Shown: in pieces, positions 1-8,153 of the stretch
Layout: each line of letters starts with the position of its first letter
Position numbering within the stretch: position 1 is the first letter of the stretch
NCBI GenBank assembly: GCA_937888615.1
Contig: CALABZ010000086.1
Coordinates: forward strand, 1 to 64,000
DNA from: an uncultured Lentisphaeria bacterium
GTDB taxonomy: Bacteria; Verrucomicrobiota; Lentisphaeria; Victivallales; Victivallaceae
DNA length: 64,000 nt
Reading direction: 5' to 3'
Notes under the pieces: model-generated
Databases searched by the model: none
Told to the model about the DNA's origin: nothing
What the model saw: only the letters and a program-made list of their open reading frames with translations
Made by a program: the position numbers and the translations under genes

Positions 1-131
1 GGCCGGGATTTTGCCGCCGGCTTCCTTCAGATTCCACCTCGTGGTGGACACCCTTGCCATTGGCTGACAGTTCCTACTGCCAAGTCTGTAACGGACTTTC
101 ACCGTCAGCTTATCGCCCATGCCGGGCGTAC
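1..131 (-). mobile_element. Group II intron (IIC-like), 5' end, cut by window edge
   Basis: Read on the minus strand from 131 toward 1, the sequence begins GTACGCCCGGCATGGGCGAT and continues with GTGAAAGTCC, GGCAGTAGGAACTGTCAGCC, GGCAAGGGTGTCC and GGAATCTGAAGGAAGC. These blocks, in this order, are the conserved domain I of bacterial group II introns and closely resemble the IIC intron of Oceanobacillus iheyensis as I remember it. The boundary is set by the GTRCG-type 5' end at 131. The rest of the ribozyme and any reverse transcriptase would lie before position 1. The element sits directly after a terminator hairpin, which is the known target preference of class C introns. The call is firm for group II and likely for IIC. 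Confidence 0.85.
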
Positions 132-163
132 TAAAGAAAGCCGCCGGACAAACATCCGACGGC
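132..163 (-). terminator. Rho-independent terminator, group II intron target
   Basis: On the minus strand a 9-bp GC-rich stem (155-163 with 140-148, one G-U pair) closes a 6-base loop and is followed by a short T-rich tail TTTCTTTA (139-132). The intron starts on the next base. It ends the minus-strand tail-fibre operon, whose last possible ORF stops at 187. Confidence 0.75.
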
Positions 164-186
164 ATTCCCATTCTCCGATTCACTTC

Positions 187-312
187 TCAAGAGGCATCAC
201 AACGGATCGTATTCGCAACGGCGAAATATACCGCCTGAACCACGCCCTCAAGCGACTTTGAAAACTCCTGTATTAGGGCACTTCCCTGATTAAACCGTTC
301 GGCCAAACTCAT
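187..312 (-). CDS. Putative 41-residue protein at end of tail-fibre operon
   Basis: A minus-strand ATG at 312 overlaps the 3' end of the LamG gene by 23 bases and opens a 41-codon frame, starting MSLAERFNQGSALIQEFSKS and ending IRCDAS. The composition looks protein-like, with an amphipathic helix-like middle (SKSLEGVVQAVYFAVA), and it stops 24 bases before the terminator. No good Shine-Dalgarno site is visible, so it would depend on translational coupling. The function is unknown. It may be a small phage accessory protein or a chance frame. Confidence 0.35.
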   Translation of the reverse strand: MSLAERFNQGSALIQEFSKSLEGVVQAVYFAVANTIRCDAS

Positions 313-1039
313 GGTAAAGCATTGTCCGTTCGGCCTCCGTGAGTACCCGATTGTACATGCGCGGAGCCATAATCGTGCCGATGAATGCATCCTGGACCGC
401 ACTGCGCCAGTAGCCGCCGCCGATACTGATATTATCCCCGGCGACAATCGTCAGGGCGCGTTCCCCGGAAGCCGCCAGAACGTTGTTGATATAAATCGAT
501 ACTGTAACCGACGATGCCCCTGTCTCCTGGGTCAGCATGATATGATTCCAGGCTAACTGATTCAGCGCATTTTCCGGGGTTTCCAGCATCAACGGATCAA
601 TGGCGGCACTGAACACGACTTTGTTTCCGGTCCGGAAGTTCAGAGTGGTATGCAGCCCGGCAAGAGGCTGGCCGGCACAAAAAAAGGCTCTCCATTCGGT
701 CCCGGAAGGCAATGAACCGCCTTTTACCCACACAGAAATGGTGCGGTTCCCGGTATTATCCGCCATGCCGGAAGTTGAATACATGAACAGCGAACCACCG
801 GGCGCAACAGCAGTCGATAAGCCGGAGAATGGATCGGTGGCGATTTGCATGTCGCCCATAACAGTACGTGCTTGTCCGGTATCAGCGGTGTCGTTGGTGA
901 ACGAATCGTAAAAAATAAGGCCTTCCGAGGAGACCGGTCCCCGGGGCGGCACTAGCGGCACGAAGATATTACCGAAGAGCAGACCGGGTGAACCAGTTTT
1001 TGGCAAGCGCTGTGCCGGAGACAGATAGATATTGCTCAT
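290..1039 (-). CDS. LamG/concanavalin-like tail protein
   Basis: The product has 249 residues. The start chosen is the ATG at 1039 (MSNIYLSPAQRLPKTG), because AGAGGTG lies just upstream and the previous gene stops at 1042; a longer reading to 1102 overlaps that gene. Residues about 45-245 look like one LamG/concanavalin A-like lectin domain: GLIFYDSF at the start, RTISVWVKGG, NQLAWNHIMLTQ, VSIYINNVLAASG and MYNRVLTEAERTMLYHEF at the end, the usual closing helix of LamG domains in phage and cell-surface proteins. No signal peptide is seen. It is third in a minus-strand operon with two other tail-fibre-like genes, so a receptor- or glycan-binding virion part is the likely role. The function is inferred from fold and context. 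Confidence 0.7.
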   Translation of the reverse strand: MSNIYLSPAQRLPKTGSPGLLFGNIFVPLVPPRGPVSSEGLIFYDSFTNDTADTGQARTVMGDMQIATDPFSGLSTAVAPGGSLFMYSTSGMADNTGNRTISVWVKGGSLPSGTEWRAFFCAGQPLAGLHTTLNFRTGNKVVFSAAIDPLMLETPENALNQLAWNHIMLTQETGASSVTVSIYINNVLAASGERALTIVAGDNISIGGGYWRSAVQDAFIGTIMAPRMYNRVLTEAERTMLYHEFGRTV

Positions 1040-1041
1040 AA

Positions 1042-2241
1042 CTACACCTCTGCCGCCGGGGCGGTCCATGACACGGTTGCGGTTATTTCCGCGCCATCCC
1101 ACGCGGAACCGGATTCCGTCAGAGTTACTGGTCGGACCTTAACGGTGGCAATGCCAGTGGCTTCGTCGACCACTGCATCTTCTGTCGCGGTGGCCGGGAC
1201 CGCTGCACCGCCCAACTCCGATTTATTGATGGTACCCCAACCGGAACTCGATACGACAGGCGAATAAGATTCAGCAGGAACAGGGATCGTTTCGCCGGTG
1301 AACCCGGACATGTCGCCGGTCTGTATTCGAAACTCGTCAATCCAACCCTTGAATGAACGGTATGTACCGCCGTATATCCGGGTACCGAAGTTCAGATTGC
1401 CGCCCTGAAGGGTAACGGCGGTTGGATTAATTACTCTCGCTCCGTTAAAGTATGCCGACCATTGCCCGGCTGCTTTGATAAATGCAACATGATCAAAGCC
1501 ACCGGTGGGAGTAACCAAAGTATATACATCACGACTAACCGCAATCGCTACCTCTGTGCCGGAGGAATTATTAAAAGCCAACTCCAGTGCATGACGATCC
1601 CCGTCGTATTGGGTGGAGGAAAACAGAACCGGGTAACTGTGAGGCTGTGTACCATCGCCCTTAAACCAGAGGTCGATCCGGCAGGAATCCAAGGCATTCA
1701 GCGTTTCAGCAGTGTAATCAAGCACCAACGTTGACGCCGCATCCCCTGCGCCCGGGAAATAGGCGCTCTTGCCGAATTTGCCGGTTTCGGCCAGCGTGAC
1801 CCCACCCCCATTCGTAACAACAGCAGACCCCCCAAGTGCGAAATTGACAAACGGAGCCGCGTCGAAATGTAACAACACTTTGGTATTGTCATCATTGCCG
1901 CCACCAGATACAATCTCGCTGTAAATGGGAATATCATTATTTGCCGGACTGCCCGGCAAATTACCCGATACGGCACCCGGCATCCATTTCCCGGTTTCGG
2001 CATCGTAAACCAACGCCTGACCATCCGAGGCCCCGGCTGCCCCGGATACGTCCGAAAGATCGGCAAGCGCGGAAGCCCCGGCGCTTCCGCCTGTGAGTGT
2101 CCGGATCATGCCGGTGTGATCTTTGATATACTCGGTAACGGTGCCATCCGCGTTCTGCTTCACCCAACGCAGGTAGTAACCCTCCGACGGCGGCGCGGCA
2201 CTGGCAAAATCGGTTTTGGTTTTAAATTGTGAAATCTGCAT
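1042..2241 (-). CDS. Phage tail-fibre-like protein with LamG domain
   Basis: The product has 399 residues. AGGAGA sits 8 bases before the ATG at 2241. The N-terminus (about 1-95) has the repeat typical of tail-fibre proteins, ADLSDVSGAAGASDGQALVY followed by ETGKWMPG. Residues about 115-325 form a LamG-like lectin domain (TKVLLHFDAAPFVNFALGG, RIDLWFKGDG, FDHVAFIKAAGQWSAYFNGA, FKGWIDEFRIQTG). The last about 70 residues are Ala/Thr/Val rich and end WDGAEITATVSWTAPAAEV, with no transmembrane segment. It lies between the collagen-like fibre gene and the second LamG gene and is only 2 bases from the latter. The likely role is a distal tail fibre or adhesin binding host polysaccharide. The host partner cannot be told. 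Confidence 0.72.
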   Translation of the reverse strand: MQISQFKTKTDFASAAPPSEGYYLRWVKQNADGTVTEYIKDHTGMIRTLTGGSAGASALADLSDVSGAAGASDGQALVYDAETGKWMPGAVSGNLPGSPANNDIPIYSEIVSGGGNDDNTKVLLHFDAAPFVNFALGGSAVVTNGGGVTLAETGKFGKSAYFPGAGDAASTLVLDYTAETLNALDSCRIDLWFKGDGTQPHSYPVLFSSTQYDGDRHALELAFNNSSGTEVAIAVSRDVYTLVTPTGGFDHVAFIKAAGQWSAYFNGARVINPTAVTLQGGNLNFGTRIYGGTYRSFKGWIDEFRIQTGDMSGFTGETIPVPAESYSPVVSSSGWGTINKSELGGAAVPATATEDAVVDEATGIATVKVRPVTLTESGSAWDGAEITATVSWTAPAAEV

Positions 2242-2310
2242 ATTTTTAAATCTCCTGTATATTCATGATTGGTGGGTTTGTTCTGCCCCATCTTCAGTCT
2301 GTATTTCACA

Positions 2311-2356
2311 AGGGCATGCCGACGGTTGGCGTGTCGATGCATGCCCTGTTTTTTTG
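2311..2356 (+). terminator. Hairpin with T-run between two minus-strand genes
   Basis: A perfect 9-bp stem (agggcatgc at 2311-2319 with 2339-2347) encloses a 19-base loop and is followed on the plus strand by seven T (2349-2355). It has terminator form only on the plus strand, where no gene precedes it. On the minus strand it would be a stable intercistronic hairpin in the tail-fibre mRNA. The role is uncertain: it could block antisense transcription or stabilise mRNA. Confidence 0.35.
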
Positions 2357-2366
2357 AGTATGGAAC

Positions 2367-4781
2367 TCAACCCGTGATCCAAATCATACCGTCAACCGGG
2401 TCCGCCGGTTCCGTTACACTGACAACCGCATTTATATTGCCGACCGCTCCGGTCGTACCTCTCGGAATGATAAAGTCCAGTACCGCGGCGCCGGAAGTAC
2501 CCGAATTGATCACACTGACAGAACTTCCCGGTTCTCCAGTGGTCACTGTTCCAACCGACACTGTCGCCGCGACGCCATCCGGTCCGACAAGCCCAGTCGC
2601 ACCACGCGGAACAACAAAGTTCAATACCGCGGCACCGACAGTCCCCGAATTGGTAACACTTGCTGAATCGCCCGGTTCTCCCGTCGTCACCGTTCCGACC
2701 GACACTGTCGCCGCAACGCCATCCGGTCCGACAGCGCCTTCCGGCCCAGCAGGACCGACGTCACCGCGCAGGCTGAACCCAGCCGACCAGTCACCGGCAT
2801 CGTTGGAACGTTTATGATAAACCATGGCGGTTTCAATATCCAGATAAGCAAAATCTTTCTGTTCGCCATCGTACAGGGAGCGTTCCGTCAAGGTCCCGTA
2901 AGCATCAGGTTCAAAGCCTTTTCCGTCCTGCCCGTCTTCACCCTTGACCCCAACCGCAAAGACGATTTTCCACATCCCGGAAACAGCCGGCAAATTGCGA
3001 TAAATCATAATTGCCGCAAGATTGATTTCGGTCGAGTTTTCGCCATAAATGACTTCATTGAGTGCGAATGAATATTGGCGCCCGGTTTCGTCGATCACAG
3101 CAATGACCGGACGGGTATCCGGGAGCGTCAACTTACCATCCGTAACCGCACTGTCATCGAAAATATATTCGTCCGCCTCATTGCGCAGCCAAGCCAGATA
3201 ATCAGCCTCGGTCCCTTCGTGACCGTTTTCAAGCCATATCTGGTAATCGCTTCTGGCGATTCCGCCTTGCGCAAAATAAATACGGCCGGTTTCAAACGCC
3301 GGGCATGAAGACCCGAAATAAACTCGAACGTCATCATCCGCTACCTTGACGTTTCTCAGGACGCCCTGTTCCGAGCCATAGGGCAATTGAAGTTCGCCAT
3401 CCGCCGTATCAATGCAAACTGCCGCAATCATCGCTGCCGGATGTTCGCGCAAACTGAAACTCAAATATTCCACCCCTTCGGATAGAGCGGTGAATTCCAG
3501 AGGAGGAACCAATCCGGTGTCCACATCCACAGGCGCATAAAATTGAACGGGCAAAGGCTCACTCCAGTCACCATTGTCTCCGCTCCGTTTTTTGTAAAAA
3601 TAAACGGTGGTGACTTTCGCTTCCTCATCAGTTTCGCTGGCCGCAAAGACGAAACCCGCCGCTTCGCCGTCATAGTTGCTGCGTTCGGACAAATCGCCGC
3701 TGGCGTCGTAATGGAAATCCCGCCCGTCCTCGCCTTTCATCCCTACAGCAAAAATGATTTTCCACAAGCCGGAAATGGCCGACAAGTTGCGATAAGTCTT
3801 AACCGCTTCAAGATTGATTTCGGTCGAACTTTCTCCGTAAACGACTTCGTCGAGTGCAAACGGATACTGGTGTCCGATTTCATCAATCACCGCAATAACC
3901 GGGCGAGTACCTGGAATCGTCAGTATATTGCCCGTAACCGCGCTGTTGTCGAAAACATATTCCTCCGCTTTGCCATTGACCATTGTCAAAATCTGCGTGG
4001 TTTCATCGGAATACGTAATCGTGTAAGTGTCAATATCCCCTTCGGTGACGGTCTTGTCGATGGACACGATACCACGACCAGTCGCCCCCGAATGTCCGCG
4101 TGGAATTGAAATATCCTGCGTAGTTTCATCCGAATAGGTAATCGTGTAAATATCGGCGTTCGCCGCTTCGTCAAACTCTTTCAACACAATGGTCGCGATA
4201 CCGCGTCCGGGATCCCCTGCTCCCGGGATTTCGGCCTGGGCGATCAGGGCGCGGACCTGGGCGGCGTTAAGATATTCGGGATCATTTACCACATCCGAGG
4301 GTGCTTCGCCTCCGAGATAGACACGGTTGCAGACCATCAGTGAAAAGTGGACGGCGAACGTTGCCGACGTCGCCCCGTTTTCTGCGGAATAACCGCCTAT
4401 TTCCCCATGAAGTTCAACTTTCTGCTGAAGCGCGACCGCTTCCAGCAATCCCGGATAAGCCGTATTCGGAATTTCCGCTTCGAAATAAACCCGTCCCTCT
4501 TCTTCCGTCAGGGCAATTCCATCCATCTTGAGAAGTTTCGGTACGGTCTCCCGGTCATAATCATTGTCCAGAGCCAGATAATAGCTGTCACTGCGAATAT
4601 TATCGATGTCGACAGGGAGCATCACCCCGCCCGCGGAATCGGTTTCGGGCCGACGCAGATCAAACCGCAGTCGGATATGAGTCCCGACCGCAATTTCCGG
4701 TGTTGCCCGTCCTTCGCCGTATTCATCAATCCAGGTGCCGGCGGCGCCTTCAATCATCAAGATGCGAGTCATCTGTTCCAT
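2367..4781 (-). CDS. Collagen-like phage tail-fibre / baseplate protein
   Basis: The product has 804 residues, with GGAGG 7 bases before the ATG at 4781. Residues 1-175 form a beta-rich N-terminal domain ending NDPEYLNAAQVRALIAQAE, a pattern I associate with prophage tail or baseplate proteins. Next come short repeats of the form ADIYTITYSDETTQ. Two long copies of a module (VIAVIDEIGHQYPFALDEVV and VIAVIDETGRQYSFALNEVI) each end in the GxxGEDG collagen-like turn VGMKGEDG or VGVKGEDG. Near the C-terminus there are Gly-Pro stretches (GDVGPAGPEGAVGPDG) and two near-identical units containing SVGTVTTGEPG and VPRGATG. It ends DGMIWITG. The repeats suggest a trimeric fibre. It is the first large gene of the tail block and is preceded by a 35-codon ORF. 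No capsid, portal or integrase gene is in view. Confidence 0.75.
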   Translation of the reverse strand: MEQMTRILMIEGAAGTWIDEYGEGRATPEIAVGTHIRLRFDLRRPETDSAGGVMLPVDIDNIRSDSYYLALDNDYDRETVPKLLKMDGIALTEEEGRVYFEAEIPNTAYPGLLEAVALQQKVELHGEIGGYSAENGATSATFAVHFSLMVCNRVYLGGEAPSDVVNDPEYLNAAQVRALIAQAEIPGAGDPGRGIATIVLKEFDEAANADIYTITYSDETTQDISIPRGHSGATGRGIVSIDKTVTEGDIDTYTITYSDETTQILTMVNGKAEEYVFDNSAVTGNILTIPGTRPVIAVIDEIGHQYPFALDEVVYGESSTEINLEAVKTYRNLSAISGLWKIIFAVGMKGEDGRDFHYDASGDLSERSNYDGEAAGFVFAASETDEEAKVTTVYFYKKRSGDNGDWSEPLPVQFYAPVDVDTGLVPPLEFTALSEGVEYLSFSLREHPAAMIAAVCIDTADGELQLPYGSEQGVLRNVKVADDDVRVYFGSSCPAFETGRIYFAQGGIARSDYQIWLENGHEGTEADYLAWLRNEADEYIFDDSAVTDGKLTLPDTRPVIAVIDETGRQYSFALNEVIYGENSTEINLAAIMIYRNLPAVSGMWKIVFAVGVKGEDGQDGKGFEPDAYGTLTERSLYDGEQKDFAYLDIETAMVYHKRSNDAGDWSAGFSLRGDVGPAGPEGAVGPDGVAATVSVGTVTTGEPGDSASVTNSGTVGAAVLNFVVPRGATGLVGPDGVAATVSVGTVTTGEPGSSVSVINSGTSGAAVLDFIIPRGTTGAVGNINAVVSVTEPADPVDGMIWITG
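2443..2735 (-). repeat. Two tandem ~147-bp repeats in tail-fibre gene
   Basis: Two adjacent DNA units encode near-identical collagen-type blocks, each running from GPDGVAATVSVGTVTTGEPG to a PRG(T/A)TG turn. They are at about 2443-2588 and 2589-2735. The copies differ mostly at third codon positions and at a few residues, as expected for an old intragenic duplication. Such units can change fibre length by recombination. Confidence 0.7.
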
Positions 4782-4785
4782 CAGT

Positions 4786-4893
4786 TTACCTCCAAATAGA
4801 ATTTACATTGATGCCATTAACATTGGTACATTCGTCAACATGATTGTCGCAGTATTGACCGCTAAACCAATAACCGATGTTTTGTTCAGACAT
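4786..4893 (-). CDS. 35-residue ORF leading the tail-fibre operon
   Basis: A minus-strand ATG at 4893 opens a 35-codon frame (MSEQNIGYWFSGQYCDNHVD and on to NSIWR) that stops at 4786-4788, four bases before the tail-fibre start. A full AGGAGG lies at 4906-4911, 12 bases upstream, which is somewhat far. Its last codons and stop contain the GGAGG used by the next gene, so translation of the two would be coupled. It has two Cys separated by CDNHVDEC. It could be a small structural or leader peptide. There is no recognised family. Confidence 0.5.
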   Translation of the reverse strand: MSEQNIGYWFSGQYCDNHVDECTNVNGINVNSIWR

Positions 4894-4960
4894 ACTTTTT
4901 TTCAACCTCCTGTAAAAAAACGCTTCATGCAATAATGAAAAATGTCAACATATCGGGGAT

Positions 4961-5011
4961 AAAAAGAAAAATTCCTCCGCCGGAAACGGTTGTGTTTCCG
5001 TGCGGAGGAAT
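4961..5011 (-). terminator. Strong rho-independent terminator
   Basis: The sequence 4971-5011 folds into an imperfect hairpin of about 18 bp (ATTCCTCCGC at 4971-4980, GGAAAC/GTTTCC inner stem, GCGGAGGAAT at 5002-5011) with a 6-base loop. On the minus strand it is followed by TTTTCTTTTT (4970-4961). It would stop transcripts from the glycosidase remnant before the tail-fibre operon. Confidence 0.85.
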
Positions 5012-5055
5012 TTATTGATTTTTAAATATACTGCGACGGCGCACGCCGGAAACGG

Positions 5056-5172
5056 TTATTCCGTTATTTCGGCGCGGCCCAGGTAAATGTCGGCTGGAAG
5101 CGTACCGGGTCCTCCGAAAATCTCATGGGCCTTTACCAACTCCACCGCCGCCTGTTCAAATTCACCGGAATA
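5056..5172 (-). other. In-frame coding-like remnant after the glycosidase stop
   Basis: Directly after the TAA at 5173-5175 the same frame stays open for 38 more codons to a TAA at 5056-5058. It reads YSGEFEQAAVELVKAHEIFG and then GPGTLPADIYLGRAEITE. The codons are GC-rich (GCG GCG GTG GAG) unlike the AT-richer gene before it. It may be the 3' end of an older gene that was replaced, or a C-terminal extension lost by a stop mutation. No family is recognised. Confidence 0.4.
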
Positions 5173-6980
5173 TTACATGCCTTTGAAGTAAAACAATCTA
5201 ATATTCTCCGGCTCGACCATAAACGTAAGAGTTTCCCCCACAGCTTCATATATCTTATTCTCCCTCAAATCTTTTATGACATTCGGCTTGAATGGCAATT
5301 TTATTGTGGTTGAAGGCTTGCCACGGGAATAATTTCCCACTAAAAGCAACATTTCATTACCTTTCTTTATTGCGGAATATGTTAAATCCGGATTAGAACC
5401 TTTCAACTCCGATATTTCGCCATCTGCGACGAGGTCTTCATAGGGCTGAAGCGATGCCAATGCTTTGACATGATAATAGAAGTCCAGCGGTGAATCGGTA
5501 AAATTAATCCATTCAAAATAAGTTATGCCTCCCGCACCGTTTAAAAACGCCTCCAAAACCATGAATTCAATTTTGTAGGAATCGAATTCTCCATAGCATC
5601 CGGAAGTCAACCATGGTATGATTTGTTTGTTCTTCATTAATTTATGATTGGCACGAATATTTTCGTGCACCTCCCGGACCCGCCCTCCCACATAAAGACT
5701 TGGCTGGGCCATATCAATAAACTTCGGATAGTCCCGCTGAAAGAGATTAATTGCATAGGTTGGAATTAAGGGCTGGCGATCATAGCATCCTACCGCAGGC
5801 ATATTAATCTTCGCAGCGGCTGCGCCCCGGGCTATTTCAGCTTTTAATTCTCTCATTAATTCCGAGCCGCAATCATACAAATATTCTTCCATATTCTTGC
5901 CGGATTTTTTCTGACGCTCAATACATCGGGAGCACTTTGGCGCAGTTGAAAATGCATTATGCCAGCATTCGATATCAAAAAACACGAAATCAGGCCGGGA
6001 CATTTCAACACACCGGGCAATGCGATTCATTTCCGCAATAAAAAACGTTCCCCTGTAACTTGGGCAGAAATTCCGACGCTTTTCACCATCGGAATGCCGG
6101 CAGAATATTTCACTGCCTGCTTTTTGTTTTTCTCCCATATAATGAATCGGTGACTCATTCATGATCACTTTAAAATTGCGTTCATGGGCGTTCTCTACAA
6201 ATTTCGCAAAATCCTTATAATTATCGGGATTCCAATAACGGGGAAAAGTACTGACGCAATTAAATCCCAGCTTCCGCCAATTGGTGAAAAAATCGGGCCA
6301 GTTCATAGCTTGTCCTTCCGACATCCACGCCAAACTGATATGCAACCGTTTAAAAGGCTCTAATAATGGAGCTGTAACCATTCTTACCGGCAGGCTTGTT
6401 TCCGGTTGCTTCTGATCTCCCGACAATGCATAAATATATGCTGTTCCGTAAGAGTCCTTCACCGTTCCGGCCGCTAGATACACCGTTGGACTATTCAGGT
6501 TTTTAAGCGGAATTGTATAACGGACATATTTCTGATCGCCGCGTTTAATGGAAACGCATTCCTTCACATTTGCCAGACGGACCGGTTCGGGGAGTTCGAT
6601 CACTAAAGACGCCGCTTTTTTCCGTTCCTCCTTATCACGCATGTCTTCGACATTGAAACGCTGCGGAGCAGGAATATTGGACATGAATGCCAATTCCGGC
6701 AGGCGGGGTTGAATAATTAACCCTTTCATGGGAATGGATATACCGGCTTTTTTATAAGCCTGATTATAGTCCTCCGACTTTCCATCCCCTTCGATCAACG
6801 CCATTTCATCACAGAAAACCCAATCCGTTTCCCCTGTAAGCTTCAAGATGACGTATCGCGCGCCAGCATTGATTTTGAGTTCAAAAGGATAAACCCTTGT
6901 CCGGGTGCCCAAGGCATTTTCCGGTAAATAGTAAAACTTCTTAAAATCACTTTTCCTCGCCTCGGCAGGCATTAAGCACA
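5173..6980 (-). pseudogene. Glycosidase-like protein, 5' end removed by IS630 element
   Basis: About 600 residues remain in frame. The first about 13 residues of the open frame (MYHAFSICQIFMK) are encoded by the insertion sequence, and no signal peptide is left although neighbours of this type have one. What remains is an N-terminal beta-sandwich (YVILKLTGETDWVFCDEMAL) and then a TIM-barrel-like region: HISLAWMSEGQAMNWPDFFT, GFNCVSTFPRYWNPDNYKDF, FKVIMNESPIHY, PDFVFFDIECWHNAF (acidic strand end), WLTSGCYGEF, and GGITYFEWINFTDSPLDFYY. A small C-terminal beta domain ends NIRLFYFKGM. This order fits retaining TIM-barrel glycosidases, but I cannot assign a GH family. Base composition is AT-richer than in the housekeeping part. 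Removing the IS does not restore an in-frame start, so DNA was probably also lost. Confidence 0.65.
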
Positions 6981-6993
6981 TCTTCATAAATAT

Positions 6994-7023
6994 TTGACAA
7001 ATAGAAAAGGCGTGATACATTAT
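6994..7023 (+). promoter_or_regulatory. Putative transposase promoter in left IS end
   Basis: TTGACA (6994-6999) is a perfect -35 box. The -10 is weak: TACATT (7016-7021, spacing 16) or CATTAT (7018-7023, spacing 18). The -35 box lies inside the terminal inverted repeat, so transposase binding could repress it. Confidence 0.5.
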
Positions 7024-7047
7024 TTGTATGTCAACGGGAGATGCATC

Positions 7048-8130
7048 ATGAAAATAGTAAAACTCGCCTTATCCGAGCAGGAGAAAACAGAACTTGAGTA
7101 TCTTCAAATCAACGGATCAAATCTGTTGAGGGAACGAAGTTTGGCCATACTTCATTGCGCGCAGGGGAAAAAGTTAACCTGGATCGCCGATGCTTTGAAC
7201 CGGCGGATTTTAACGATTCGCTCCTGGATCGATTCCTTCCGCAAGTATGGCATCTCCGGCTTGTCGCGGGCATACTCTCCCGGACGTCCCAGTTTCAGGA
7301 AAAAGAATCTCCTGCCCGAATTACGGGAATGTTTATCGAAATCGCCGCGAGATTACGGTTTCTTCGAAAATGTTTGGACTCTCAATTTGCTCAAGACTCA
7401 CTTCAAAAAACAATTCAATCGCGATTTCAGCGCCTCTACAATAACAAGACTGCTGAAAGACGAGGGTTACAGTTTTAAACGGCCCAAGAAATCCATGCCG
7501 ACAAGTGCTCCGTCGAAGGAAGAAAAGTTGGGACAGGTCCAGCAAATTGCGCAAGAGATTCTTGCATTGAAAGATAACCAGGAAACCATCGTATTATTTC
7601 TTGATGAGTCCCATTTTTCAACGGAACCTTATGTGATTCGAGGCTGGCACAAGAAAGGAGAAGATTTTTTCCCTCAGGACTCCTCAAAAACGGGAAAGTC
7701 TTTCGGTATTTGGCGCATTCAATCCGGTCGGCAAACGTTTTTACTGGAAAAGCGCGTCGAAAAGTAACACCGGCGTCCTCCTTGCTTTCCTGCATCAACT
7801 TCTGGCTCAATTCAAGGGGAAACGCCTGGCGATTATTCTGGACAACGCGTCCATTCATCGAAGCAAGAAACTGAAGCGGTTCCTTGAGAAATACCCAGAT
7901 TTGAATATCTTCGCACTTCCGGCATATGCACCGGAGTATAATCCCATCGAACAGGTCTGGCATTGGATCAAACCATTGGTTCACGTGGCGAAAACCATTG
8001 ACAATGGCATTGAGGAGCTGATGCATCGTTTTCGCCAAGTCGCCTCCGCATGGCTCAATGGCAGGCTTGCTAAGTCACCAGCCGTCGGATCGGCATATGG
8101 GCAGATTTACTTGTTGAAAATTTATGACGA
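7048..8130 (+). pseudogene. IS630 transposase, frameshifted
   Basis: It starts at ATG 7048 with GGGAG upstream. The first frame gives a helix-turn-helix part (NLLRERSLAILHCAQG, LNRRILTIRSWIDSFRKYG), the linker FSASTITRLLKDEGYSFKRP and the first catalytic Asp (VLFLDESHFS), then runs out of phase and stops at 7767. The +1 frame from about 7672 carries the rest: KRESLSVFGAFNPVGKRFYW, second Asp in LAIILDNASIH, catalytic Glu in YNPIEQVWHWIK. All DDE residues therefore exist but in two frames. The phase change lies at or just after GATTTTTTCCCTC (7663-7675). It is either a one-base mutation or programmed frameshifting, which is known in some IS families. The second frame has no stop before the IS end and would run to 8206 in flanking DNA. 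Confidence 0.7.
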
Positions 8131-8153
8131 TATGTTTATTCATAAAATGAGTC

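Larger units (their letters stand above)
6981..8130 (+). mobile_element. IS630-family insertion sequence
   Basis: It carries one IS630/Tc1-type transposase frame. The ends form imperfect inverted repeats: TCATAAATATTTGACAA at 6984 on the left and, on the opposite strand at the right end (8127 downward), TCATAAATTTTCAACAA, with more matches toward ATC at both outer tips. The right end is followed by TA (8131-8132), the usual IS630 target duplication, but the left end is preceded by CA, so one copy has mutated or the exact boundary is off by a few bases. It interrupts the 5' end of the glycosidase gene and abuts the pseudopilin gene, which ends at 8154. Confidence 0.75.
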
